In this document: piece by piece, positions 24,616 to 32,779 of the stretch
How the letters are laid out: every line of letters starts with the position of its first letter
Position numbering within the stretch: position 1 is the stretch's first letter
From: Pseudonocardia sp. 73-21
GTDB lineage: Bacteria > Actinomycetota > Actinomycetes > Mycobacteriales > Pseudonocardiaceae
NCBI RefSeq assembly: GCF_001899645.1
Contig: NZ_MKVV01000055.1
Span: 1 to 64,000, forward strand
Reading direction: 5' to 3'
DNA length: 64,000 nucleotides
Notes under the pieces: generated by a model
Told to the model about the DNA's origin: nothing
The model's database searches: none
Seen by the model: the letters and a program-made list of their open reading frames with translations, nothing else
Made by a program: the position numbers and the translations under genes

Positions 24616-27147
24616 ATGCCATCCCCCGGGCTCACCCAGGTCGAGGCCGAGGCCCGGCACCGTCGCGGCGAGTCGAACGCCGCCGTGTCCGGGGGCACCG
24701 CGAGCTACGCGCGGATCCTCCGCACGCAGGTCTTCACCTTCTACAACAACATCCTGTTCGTCATCGGCATCGCGCTGCTGGTGCTGGGCCGCTACAACGA
24801 CGCGTTCGTCAGCGTCGGCCTGGGCCTGGTCAACGCGGTGCTCAGCTCGGTGCAGGTGATCCGGGCCAAGCGCAAGCTCGACCAGCTGCAGCTGCTGGGC
24901 CGCACCCGGGTCGCCGTCCTGCGCGACGGCACCGAGACCGCGGTCTACCCCGAGGGGGTCGTACGCGGCGACGTCCTGGTGATCCGGCCCGGCGACCAGA
25001 TCGTCGTGGACGGGCCGGTGCACGGGGACCCCTCATCCGGTGACACCGTGCTCGAGATCGACGAGTCGCTGCTCACCGGCGAGCCGGACGCGGTGGTCAA
25101 GCGCGAGGGCGACGACGTGCTCTCGGGCAGCTTCTGCGTGGCCGGGCGCGGGTTCCAGCAGGCCCGCGACGTCGGCGAGGCCAGCTACGCCCAGCGGGTC
25201 ACCGCGGAGGCCCGCCGCCCGACCGTGGACAAGACGCCACTGCAGCGGCGCATCGAGTTCGTCATCCGCCTGGTCATGGTGCTGGTGGCGCTGATGAGCG
25301 CCGCGATCCTCGCCCAGGCCGCCCTGGAGGGCCTCACGCTGCTGCGGATCGTGCAGATCTCCGCGGTGCTCTCCGGCCTGGTGCCCTACGGGCTGTTCTT
25401 CCTCATCGCCGTGGCCTACACCGTCGGCGCCACCCGGATCGCGACGCAGGGCGCGCTGATCCAGCAGACCAACGCCGTGGAGTCCATCAGCAACGTCGAC
25501 GTGCTGTGCACCGACAAGACCGGCACCCTGACCAGCGGACGGCTCACCGTCACCGGTGTCGAGGTGTTCGGCGGGCACGAGGTCACCGACGTGGAGCGCT
25601 GGCTCGGCTCCACGGCCCGCAGCGCCGCCGATGCCAACGTCACCGGTGCGGCGCTCGCCGCCGCCCTTCCCGGCGAGACGTGGGAGGTGCGCGAGGAGGT
25701 GGCGTTCACCTCCTCGCTGCGCTGGAGCGCCGTCACCACCGACGAGGGCGTGTGGGTGCTGGGCGCGGCCGAGGCGCTGGCCCCCTGGCTGGGCGGTGTC
25801 GACCTGGGCCGGCTGGTGGCCGAGCGCACCGCCCGCGGCCTGCGCGTGATCGTCTTCGCCCGCGCGCTCGACCCGGCCGCCCCGCTGCGCACCGGCGACC
25901 GGCCCACCCTGCCCGAGCTGGAACCGCTCGCCGTCGTCGCCCTCGCCGACGAGCTGCGCGACGACGTCACCGAGACCGTGGCCGGGCTGCTCGACGCCGG
26001 CGTCGAGCTCAAGGTGCTCTCCGGCGACGACCCCCACACCGTCGCCGTGCTGGCCGCGCAGGCCGGCATCGACGCGGGCACGCCGGTGTCGGGCCACGAC
26101 CTCGACGCGCTCACCGACGACGAGCTCGACGCCGTGGTGGCGGGGACCACCGTGTTCGGCCGCGTCTCCCCGGAGGACAAGGAACGGGTGGTGGAGTCGC
26201 TGCGCCGCCAGGGACGCCACGTCGCCATGATCGGCGACGGCGTCAACGACGCCCGCGCACTCAAGCACGCCCACGTCGGCGTCGCGATGCGCAGCGGCAG
26301 CCCCGTCACCCGTGACGTGGCCGACATCGTGCTCGTCGACGACTCGTTCGCCGCACTGCTGCCGGCCCGGCTGGAGGGCCGTCGCATCATCGACGGCATC
26401 GCCACGTCGATGTACGTGTTCCTGGCCCGCGTCGGCACGCAGGCCCTGGTGATCCTCACCGTCACCATGCTGGGCCTGGGTTTCCCCTACGAGCCGACGC
26501 AGGTCGGGCTCACGCTGCTCACCGTCGGGGTCCCGACGTTCTTCCTGACGCTGTGGGCGCGGCCCAGGCCCCCGGACCCCAACCTGCTCGGTTCGCTGGC
26601 CCGGTTCGTCATCCCCGCGGCGGTGATCACGGCGGCGTGCGGGGCCGGGGTGTACACGTTCATCTACACCCGCGTGATGAAGGGCCTGACCAACCCCGAC
26701 GTGCCCGAGCGGGTGCTCGAGGCGTTCCAGCGCTACACCGGGCTCACCGTCACCGACGCGGGCTTCACCACCGCGTCGGCCACGATCGGGGCCCAGACGG
26801 GACTGTCGACGTTCGTCACGCTGGCGTCGTTCGGGCTCATCCTGTTCCTGGAGCCCCGCACCCGGTTCTTCGCCGCATGGACCACGCCCAACCCCGACCG
26901 CAAGCCGTCGTTGCTGGTCCTGGCGCTGCTCGTCGCGTTCGTCGGGGTGCTCTACACGCCGCTGCTGTCGGACTACTTCGGCCTGACCGGGCCCAACCGG
27001 CTGCTGCTCATCGCGGTGCTGCCCGCGCTGGTGGTCTGGTTCGTGGCCCTGACGGCGGCCTACCGCCTGCGCGTCCTGGACCGGCTGCTCGGGCTCGACG
27101 CGATCCCGCCGCGGCGGCGGGCACGCAGCGGGGGCCCCGCTCGTTAG
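24616..27147 (+). CDS. ctpE: P-type ATPase, CtpE-like
   Basis: The 843-aa product is a HAD-superfamily cation-pumping P-type ATPase. Seen: actuator motif LLTGEPD, phosphorylation motif CTDKTGTLTSG with Asp300, the nucleotide-binding domain, and the hinge GDGVNDARALKHAHVGVAM. About ten membrane segments are present, with six in the C-terminal third. The layout and the PYGLFFLIAVAYTVGA segment in place of a heavy-metal CPC motif resemble mycobacterial CtpE, a calcium-uptake ATPase. The start ATG 24616 is 19 bases after the transpeptidase stop, so the two could be co-transcribed with a cell-wall theme. The ion is inferred from family resemblance. Confidence 0.87.
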   Translation: MPSPGLTQVEAEARHRRGESNAAVSGGTASYARILRTQVFTFYNNILFVIGIALLVLGRYNDAFVSVGLGLVNAVLSSVQVIRAKRKLDQLQLLGRTRVAVLRDGTETAVYPEGVVRGDVLVIRPGDQIVVDGPVHGDPSSGDTVLEIDESLLTGEPDAVVKREGDDVLSGSFCVAGRGFQQARDVGEASYAQRVTAEARRPTVDKTPLQRRIEFVIRLVMVLVALMSAAILAQAALEGLTLLRIVQISAVLSGLVPYGLFFLIAVAYTVGATRIATQGALIQQTNAVESISNVDVLCTDKTGTLTSGRLTVTGVEVFGGHEVTDVERWLGSTARSAADANVTGAALAAALPGETWEVREEVAFTSSLRWSAVTTDEGVWVLGAAEALAPWLGGVDLGRLVAERTARGLRVIVFARALDPAAPLRTGDRPTLPELEPLAVVALADELRDDVTETVAGLLDAGVELKVLSGDDPHTVAVLAAQAGIDAGTPVSGHDLDALTDDELDAVVAGTTVFGRVSPEDKERVVESLRRQGRHVAMIGDGVNDARALKHAHVGVAMRSGSPVTRDVADIVLVDDSFAALLPARLEGRRIIDGIATSMYVFLARVGTQALVILTVTMLGLGFPYEPTQVGLTLLTVGVPTFFLTLWARPRPPDPNLLGSLARFVIPAAVITAACGAGVYTFIYTRVMKGLTNPDVPERVLEAFQRYTGLTVTDAGFTTASATIGAQTGLSTFVTLASFGLILFLEPRTRFFAAWTTPNPDRKPSLLVLALLVAFVGVLYTPLLSDYFGLTGPNRLLLIAVLPALVVWFVALTAAYRLRVLDRLLGLDAIPPRRRARSGGPAR

Positions 27148-27153
27148 GCGGGT

Positions 27154-27435
27154 ATGTCCGCCATCGGGTCGTTGCTGGGGCTGCTTCTCCTGCTGTTCGA
27201 GCTCGTACTGATCGCCCGCGTCGTGGTCGACTGGGTCGGGGTGCTGTCGCCGGGTCCCGAGCCCGAGTGGCGCCGCCGGGCCGTGCGCGTCACGCACGCG
27301 GCCACGGAGCCGGTGCTGGCGCCGGTGCGCCGGGTGCTGCCGCCGATCCGCGCCGGCGGGATCGGGATCGACCTCGCCTTCATCGTCGTGTTCGTGCTGG
27401 TCCTGATCCTGCGGACGCTGGTCGTGGGGCTCTGA
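27154..27435 (+). CDS. YggT family membrane protein
   Basis: The 93-aa product has two hydrophobic segments (about residues 4-27 and 72-92) around a loop with EPVLAPVRRVLPPIRAGGIG, the YggT signature of a small protein usually linked to cell division or envelope biology. Actinobacterial members usually lie near sepF/wag31; here it follows the P-type ATPase by six bases, so it is probably co-transcribed and may be a second copy. Confidence 0.85.
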   Translation: MSAIGSLLGLLLLLFELVLIARVVVDWVGVLSPGPEPEWRRRAVRVTHAATEPVLAPVRRVLPPIRAGGIGIDLAFIVVFVLVLILRTLVVGL

Positions 27436-27470
27436 GGGCGCCGTTCCCCGGGCGGGCATACGGTAGTCGG

Positions 27471-27953
27471 GTGCCCGCACTGCGCTACCCCGTCCTCATC
27501 GCCGCCCTCGCCCTGACGCTCGCGGGCTGCGGCGCCACCACACCGGACGGCGCGCCGACCACGCCGGTCCGCACGGGCGTCGACGGCTCGCTCTCCTCCC
27601 TCACCGACAAGATCGATTCCATCGCGCTCGACGAGTGCGCCACCGAGCCCGCCGCCACGATCTTCCCGAACTGCCCCCGGTTCATCACCGAGGTCGGCAA
27701 CGTCGCCGTCGCCGTCAGGGGGGCCGCGCCGGGGCGGCCCGACGCGGCCGCCCTGGAGTCCTCGGCCACCGCTGTCGGCGACGCGGTGTCGGCCTTCATC
27801 CGCGACGGCTGCGTGGCCTCGCCGAGCGAGCCGGCCCCGTCCGTGGCCACCTGTGGCCCGGACCTGCAGAAGATCCAGGCCGGGCTGAAGGCGATGCAGT
27901 CGGCGGTGAACGCCTCGGCGGCGGCCGCCCCGACCACCACCCCGGCGGGATAG
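27471..27953 (+). CDS. Putative lipoprotein
   Basis: The 160-aa product begins with a signal sequence ending in a lipobox (LALTLAGC, Cys about residue 19), so it should be lipid-anchored outside the membrane. The mature part holds four further cysteines (DECATEP, FPNCPRF, DGCVAS, ATCGPD), which could form two disulfides, and ends in a Thr/Ala/Pro-rich tail. No family is recognised. The GTG 27471 is 35 bases after yggT. Its stop abuts the stop of the convergent VIT1-like gene with no spacing. Confidence 0.72.
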   Translation: MPALRYPVLIAALALTLAGCGATTPDGAPTTPVRTGVDGSLSSLTDKIDSIALDECATEPAATIFPNCPRFITEVGNVAVAVRGAAPGRPDAAALESSATAVGDAVSAFIRDGCVASPSEPAPSVATCGPDLQKIQAGLKAMQSAVNASAAAAPTTTPAG

Positions 27954-28664
27954 CTACCCGATCGCCACGCCCACGAGGTGGCCGATGCCGTAGGTCACCG
28001 CGAGGCCCAGCGCCCCGCCGACCACGACCCTCAGCACCGCACGCCGGGGGTCACCGCCGCCGATCCGGGCACTCACGACGCCGGTCAGCGCGAGCGCGAT
28101 CAGCACCGCCACGACGGTGACCGGGACGCGCAGGGCGGGCGGGGGCAGCAGCACGGCCAGCAGCGGGAGCAGGGCCCCCACCGTGAACGACACGGCCGAG
28201 GCGAACGCCGCCTGCCAGGGGCTGGTCAGCTCGTCGGGGTCGAGGTTCAGCTCGGCGTCGAGGTGCGCGGCCAGCGGGTCGTGGGCGGTGAGCTCGACGG
28301 CGACGGTGTGCGCGGTCTCCTCGCTGAGCCCCTTCGCCCGGTAGATCGCGGCCAGCTCGGCCAGCTCCGCCTCGGGGAACTCCCGCAGCTCGCGCTTCTC
28401 CTCGCGCAGCTGGGCCATCTCCGTGTCGCGCTGGCTGCTGACCGACACGTACTCACCCAGCGCCATGGACACCGCGCCGGCCACGAGGCCCGCGACGCCG
28501 GCGGTGAGGATCGGCCCGCTCTCGAGGGTGGCCCCGGCGACACCGACGACGATGCCCGCCACAGAGACGATGCCGTCGTTGGCGCCCAGGACGCCGGCGC
28601 GCAGCCAGTTCAGACGGGCGCCGAGCGCGCCGCCGTGGGGTTCGGTCTCCAGCATCTCCGCCAT
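27954..28664 (-). CDS. VIT1/CCC1 family iron/manganese transporter
   Basis: The 236-aa product matches the VIT1/CCC1/nodulin-21 family of Fe2+/Mn2+ carriers. Seen: first segment GVLGANDGIVSVAGIVVGVAG, SMALGEYVSVSSQRDTEMAQ linking to a charged cytosolic helical domain (EKRELREFPEAELAELAAIY), and three C-terminal membrane segments. In bacteria these export or store excess iron or manganese. ATG 28664 (MAEMLETEP) is the start. An IdeR-like iron box and a second palindrome lie just upstream, which supports iron-linked control. The gene is otherwise monocistronic. Confidence 0.88.
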   Translation of the reverse strand: MAEMLETEPHGGALGARLNWLRAGVLGANDGIVSVAGIVVGVAGATLESGPILTAGVAGLVAGAVSMALGEYVSVSSQRDTEMAQLREEKRELREFPEAELAELAAIYRAKGLSEETAHTVAVELTAHDPLAAHLDAELNLDPDELTSPWQAAFASAVSFTVGALLPLLAVLLPPPALRVPVTVVAVLIALALTGVVSARIGGGDPRRAVLRVVVGGALGLAVTYGIGHLVGVAIG

Positions 28665-28684
28665 GGGTCCATCCCAGCACGTTT

Positions 28685-28701
28685 TCTGGAATGATTCCAG
28701 A
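28685..28701. promoter_or_regulatory. Perfect 8-1-8 palindrome upstream of the VIT1-like gene
   Basis: TCTGGAATGATTCCAGA is a perfect inverted repeat around a central G, 21 bases upstream of the VIT1-like start. It fits the size of a dimeric repressor site (Fur-, TetR- or MarR-type) and touches the IdeR-like box at 28701. Confidence 0.5.
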
Positions 28702-28719
28702 CAAGTGAGGCTCACCTGG
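28701..28719 (-). promoter_or_regulatory. IdeR/DtxR-like iron box
   Basis: ACAAGTGAGGCTCACCTGG matches the known IdeR consensus TTAGGTTAGGCTAACCTAA at 12 of 19 positions, including the GAGGCT/CACCT core. It lies 37-55 bases upstream of the VIT1-like start. In actinobacteria, IdeR both represses uptake genes and activates storage genes, so control of an iron-sequestering carrier is plausible. Confidence 0.5.
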
Positions 28720-28867
28720 TCGGGGTGCAGGCACAGCTGAGCCCGGTGCGGGCCGGCGGGGCCTGGGCCGCGGCGCGGGTGGCCGGATCGCGGCGCGGGT
28801 GCGGCAGCACCCACGGCGACCACCGTCGGCGGCCAGACCGTCCACGACCTGGCCACCGGGTGACCGC

Positions 28868-29074
28868 TCAGGCGCCCGCCGGCGCCAGCACCTCGTCGAG
28901 CACGCCCTTGCGGACGTCGGCGACAAGGTCGGCGAGCTGCTCCAGGCTCATCTGGATGCGCTGGCCGAAATCATCGGTGATCACCACGCGGCGCTCCGGG
29001 GTGGCCGCGTCGTCGACGTAGAGCTCGGGGCAACCGCAGTTGCAGTTGCCGCAGAACGTAGCGATGTGGCGCAT
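28868..29074 (-). CDS. Small Cys-rich actinobacterial protein
   Basis: The 68-aa product opens MRHIATFCGNCNCGCPELYV, with four cysteines in a CxxCxCxC pattern, then RRVVITDDFGQRIQMSLEQL and a short helix. The cysteine cluster could bind zinc or an iron-sulfur cluster. Similar short proteins with a Cys cluster followed by VITDDFG are known from streptomycetes and relatives without an assigned function. The ATG 29074 has GAGGGT upstream. It stands alone beside the decayed exporter region, so context gives no clue. It could also be a peptide-modification substrate, but no maturase lies next to it. Confidence 0.6.
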   Translation of the reverse strand: MRHIATFCGNCNCGCPELYVDDAATPERRVVITDDFGQRIQMSLEQLADLVADVRKGVLDEVLAPAGA

Positions 29075-29111
29075 CGGGAGACCCTCGCAGTCACTCGTGG
29101 TTGTCGATCCG

Positions 29112-29300
29112 TTACCCGGCCAGCCTAGGCAGGGGCCGGTGCCGCAGCAACGCGCTGCGCGTGATCGACAGCTCGTGGGCTACCTCGGCGGCGATGAGCT
29201 CGGCCCGCAGGCCGTCGTGCTCGTCGTCGACGGGCAGCGCGCGATGGCGGCGGACGAGCTCCTCCAGCGCGGTGAGCAACCTGTCGGTGGCGGGCGTCGG
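29112..29300 (-). CDS. Possible small hypothetical protein or remnant
   Basis: Reading leftward, about 60 codons encode a protein-like helical segment (LLTALEELVRRHRALPVDDE, then AELIAAEVAHELSITRSALLR). No family is recognised. The frame extends upstream to 29375, but that part is antisense to the exporter remnant. No ATG or GTG with a ribosome site is seen at the boundary, so this may be a remnant or a gene starting from TTG. Confidence 0.25.
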   Translation of the reverse strand, partial: PTPATDRLLTALEELVRRHRALPVDDEHDGLRAELIAAEVAHELSITRSALLRHRPLPRLAG

Positions 29301-30193
29301 CGGGGCGATGATGGTGCCGGTCAGGCGGCTCGTCGTGCTGCGCACCACGGCCAAGTCCGAGCTGGTACGGGCCATCGCCTACCTGACGTGGCCGGCGCCC
29401 GTCGCCCCCGTCGTCGCGCCGGCACCGGGCGGGATCCTGAGCACGTACGCGTCGTGGCGGTGGATCTTCGTGATCAACGTTCCGCTCGGGATCGGCGCTG
29501 TCCTCCTGGCGCGACGGCTCGTGCCCGACGTCCGCGGCAGCGGGCCCACCGCGCTGGACCGGCGGGGCTTCCTGCTCACCGCGCTCGGGGTGGGCGCGCT
29601 CGTGGTCGGCATGGAGTCGCTCGGGGCGCCCGACCCGCAGTGGGGTGGTCGTCGGCGTCGGGCTGGGCGTGGCCGTCGTGGCCCTGGTCCTCGCCGTCCG
29701 CCACCTGCTGCACGCCGAGCGGCCGCTGCTGGACCTGCGGGTGCTGCGCGCCGCTGATGCGCCGGTTCGGTATCCGGACGGTGCTGCTGGGAGCGGTCGC
29801 GGCGTCGGCGGCGTGCCTGGTCGGTATCGCTCTCGTGCAGCCCACGACGCCGTTGCCGCTGCTCCTGGGCCTGCTGGTGCTGAGCGGGATGCCCGCTCGA
29901 TCGGCTTCACCGCCTACATCAGCGTCGCGTTCGCCGACGTCGACCCGCCGCGGATGTCCTCGGCCAACACCCTGATGTCCACGCTGCAGGAGCTCGGCGC
30001 CGGGCTGGGGGTCGCGACCGGCGCGGTGCTGGTGGCGCTCGGCGGGCCCGTGGCCGGCGCCGTCGGCCTCGGCGGCGTCGACGGGCCGTTCCGGGTGGCG
30101 TTCGTGATGCTCGCGGTGATCCTGGTGGTGCCGGCGGCGGAGGGGCTGAGGCTCCCGCGCACCGCGGGCGACGCCGTCACCGGACGGAGCTGA
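29290..30193 (+). pseudogene. Decayed DHA2-type MFS exporter
   Basis: Pieces of a 14-segment drug exporter (EmrB/QacA type) occur in order but in different frames: GVGGAMMVPVRRLVVLRTT and YASWRWIFVINVPLGIGAVL up to about 29640; VVALVLAVRHLLHAERPLLD from about 29645; FGIRTVLLGAVAASAACLVG in another frame near 29765-29890; and FTAYISVAFADVDPPRMSSA to the end. The first three membrane segments and a central block are missing. At least three frame changes and one internal deletion make a functional product impossible. No regulator or insertion sequence borders it. Confidence 0.85.
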
Positions 30194-30260
30194 CGGCGGG
30201 TTTACCCGACCCGAACAATCCCCGCACGGCGTGCTCACCCCGGCCGCCGAGGGTGGACCC

Positions 30261-31559
30261 ATGACCGACGCGGACGCGATACGCCGGCTGCTGCAGCGGG
30301 TGGGACTCGGCCCGCGGCCCGGTGAGCTCGCGCGGGCGACGACCGGGGGGTTCGACGCCACGCTGGCCGCCCTGACCGCCCCGGGACCGGACGCCGGCGC
30401 CACCGCGACGCCACCACCGGCGTTCCCGGCCCCGCCCGCCCCGGCGGCCCGCACCGATGTCGCGGCCCGGAAGGCCCGGGAGCAGGCCGAGGCCGCCCAG
30501 GCCCGGACGCTCGTGGTCTGGTGGCTCGACCGGATGGCCGCCGCCGACGCCCCGTACCCGGAGCGGATGACATGGTTCTGGCACGGCCACTTCGCCACGA
30601 GCGTGCAGAAGGTGAAGTCCGCGGCGCTGATGTACGGGCAGAACGCCACGCAGCGGCGGCTGGGCGGCGGCGACTTCCGCGCGCTGGCCCGCGCCATGAT
30701 CGTCGACCCGGCGATGCTGGTGTGGCTCGACGGCACGGGGAACCGGGTCGGGAAGCCCAACGAGAACCTGGCCCGCGAGTTCATGGAGCTGTTCACCCTC
30801 GGCGTGGGCAACTACACCGAGACCGACGTGCGTGAGGCCGCCCGCGCGCTGACCGGCTGGCGCATCGACGCGGGAGGCGACACGTCCTCGGTCAACGCCC
30901 GCAACCACGACCCGGGCCCCGAGACGGTGCTGGGCACCACCGGCGCCTACGACGCGGACGGCCTCGTGGACCTGCTGGTGACCCGGCCCGCGTCACCACG
31001 GTTCGTGGCCGGCCGGATCTGGACGCGCTTCGTCTCCGACACCCCGCCCGATCCCGCGACGATGGACACCCTGGTGGCCGCCTACGGCGCGAACCACGAC
31101 GTCACGGCGGTGCTACGGGCCGCCGTCACCGCGCCGGCATTCCGCGACCCGGCGTCGGTGCTCGTGCGCCAGCCCGTCGAGTGGCTGGTGGCGGCGCTGC
31201 GGGCGCTGAAGCTGCCGGCGTCGAAGGTCGCCCCGGCCGCACTGCGGGCCGGCCTCACCGGGCTGGGTCAGACCCCCTTCCACCCGCCCAACGTCGGCGG
31301 CTGGCCCGCCGGCACCCCGTGGCTCACCACGGCCGCCGCGCTGGCGCGGCTCAAGCTCGCCCAGGCGCTCGTGGCCGCCGCGGACCTCTCACCGGTCACC
31401 GACGTCGCGGCGGGATCACGGGTGGAGGCCACCGCGGCGCTGCTCGGCCTGCCCGCCTTCACCTCCCGCACGGCCGCCGCACTCGCACCCCTGGCCGGCA
31501 CACCCCCACAGCTGGTGGCCGCCGCACTGGCGTCCCCGGAGAACGCGGTGAGCGCATGA
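30261..31559 (+). CDS. DUF1800 family protein
   Basis: The 432-aa product matches DUF1800: N-terminal RLLQRVGLGPRPGEL, WLDRMAAADAPYPERMTWFW followed by HGHFATS, NENLAREFMELFTLGVGNYT, and the C-terminal PPNVGGWPAGTPWL. These proteins pair almost always with a DUF1501 protein encoded next to them; the function is not established, though roles in export or surface polymer handling have been proposed. ATG 30261 follows a GAGGGTGG site. The stop overlaps the DUF1501 start (ATGA). Confidence 0.9.
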   Translation: MTDADAIRRLLQRVGLGPRPGELARATTGGFDATLAALTAPGPDAGATATPPPAFPAPPAPAARTDVAARKAREQAEAAQARTLVVWWLDRMAAADAPYPERMTWFWHGHFATSVQKVKSAALMYGQNATQRRLGGGDFRALARAMIVDPAMLVWLDGTGNRVGKPNENLAREFMELFTLGVGNYTETDVREAARALTGWRIDAGGDTSSVNARNHDPGPETVLGTTGAYDADGLVDLLVTRPASPRFVAGRIWTRFVSDTPPDPATMDTLVAAYGANHDVTAVLRAAVTAPAFRDPASVLVRQPVEWLVAALRALKLPASKVAPAALRAGLTGLGQTPFHPPNVGGWPAGTPWLTTAAALARLKLAQALVAAADLSPVTDVAAGSRVEATAALLGLPAFTSRTAAALAPLAGTPPQLVAAALASPENAVSA

Positions 31560-32779
31560 ACGCCCTGACCCTGTCCCGCCGCCGGTTCCTCACGTACTCG
31601 GGAGCGGCCGCCGCCGTGGCCGCGGCGGGCGGGATCGGCTGGAAGGAGCTCGCCGACCGCACCCGCACCGATCCCCTGCCCCCCGGCACGGGCGTGCTCG
31701 TGACCGTCACGCTCTACGGCGGCAACGACGGCCTCAACACCGTGGTCCCGGCCGCCGACCCGGCCTACCAGTCCGCGCGTCCCGACCTCGCCTACGCCGA
31801 GCACGAGGTGCTCGACCTCGGCGAGGGCCTCGGGCTCAACCCCGGCATGGCCGGGCTCAAGGCGAGCTGGGACGCCGGCACGCTCGCCGTCGTCCGCGGG
31901 GTGAGCTATCCACAACCCGACCACAGCCACTTCCGGTCCATGGACATCTGGCAGACCGCCACCCCCGACCACCCCGTCAACACCGGCTGGATCGGCCGCT
32001 GGCTCGACGGGAACGGGCGCGACCCGCTGAAGGCGATCTCGCTGGACCCGGTCCTGCCTCCGATGCTCGCCGGCGCCACCACCGCGGGTGCCGCCCTGCC
32101 GTTGAGCGGGCTCGCGCTGACGAAAGGGGCGCTGGGCACCGCGTTCGCGGCGATGGGCGGGGCGTCGGACGGCGAGCCGGGCCCACAGGCCGTCGCGGCC
32201 CGGTCGATCACGGACCTGCATCGGACGGTCGCGACGCTCGGACCCGCGGTCGACGCCACGACCGCAGCGCCCGGGGCCGGTGGGAAGAAGGCGGCCACGA
32301 GCCAGCTCGCCGCCCAGCTCGACGTCGTCGCCCGGTGCGTGGAGATGGGCGCGCCCAGCCGCGTGTACTCCGCGAGCGTCGGCGGCTTCGACACCCACGC
32401 CGACGAGCGGAGCACCCAGCAGCGTCTGCTCACCGAGGTGGACGCCGCGGTCTCCGGGTTCCTCACGCGCATGGCCGGCACCGACCGGGGCCGCCACGTC
32501 GTGCTGATGGCCTACTCGGAGTTCGGCCGCCGGGTGGCCGCCAACGCCAACGAGGGCACCGACCACGGCACCGCCGGCCCGGTGCTGGTGGCCGGCGCCG
32601 GGGTGAAGGGCGGGTTCGTCGGCGAGCAGCCGAGCCTCACCGACCTCGACGACGGCGACCTCAAGCCCACCACCGACTTCCGCGACGTCTACGCCACGAT
32701 GCTCAGCGGTGTGCTGGGCAGCGACCCGGCGCAGGTGCTCGGCCCGGGCCGCTCGACGCTGCCCCTGTTGAGCACCTAG
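31556..32779 (+). CDS. DUF1501 family protein, Tat-exported
   Basis: The 407-aa product starts with a twin-arginine signal (SRRRFLTYSGAAAAVAAAGG), so it is probably exported folded. The body matches DUF1501, an alkaline-phosphatase-like fold: VTLYGGNDGLNTVVPAADP, QPDHSHFRSMDIWQT, VGGFDTHADE, and YSEFGRRVAANANEGTDHG near the end, with His and Asp residues that could bind metal. It is translationally coupled to the DUF1800 gene by a four-base overlap. Its end overlaps the convergent ligase gene by four bases. Confidence 0.9.
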   Translation: MNALTLSRRRFLTYSGAAAAVAAAGGIGWKELADRTRTDPLPPGTGVLVTVTLYGGNDGLNTVVPAADPAYQSARPDLAYAEHEVLDLGEGLGLNPGMAGLKASWDAGTLAVVRGVSYPQPDHSHFRSMDIWQTATPDHPVNTGWIGRWLDGNGRDPLKAISLDPVLPPMLAGATTAGAALPLSGLALTKGALGTAFAAMGGASDGEPGPQAVAARSITDLHRTVATLGPAVDATTAAPGAGGKKAATSQLAAQLDVVARCVEMGAPSRVYSASVGGFDTHADERSTQQRLLTEVDAAVSGFLTRMAGTDRGRHVVLMAYSEFGRRVAANANEGTDHGTAGPVLVAGAGVKGGFVGEQPSLTDLDDGDLKPTTDFRDVYATMLSGVLGSDPAQVLGPGRSTLPLLST

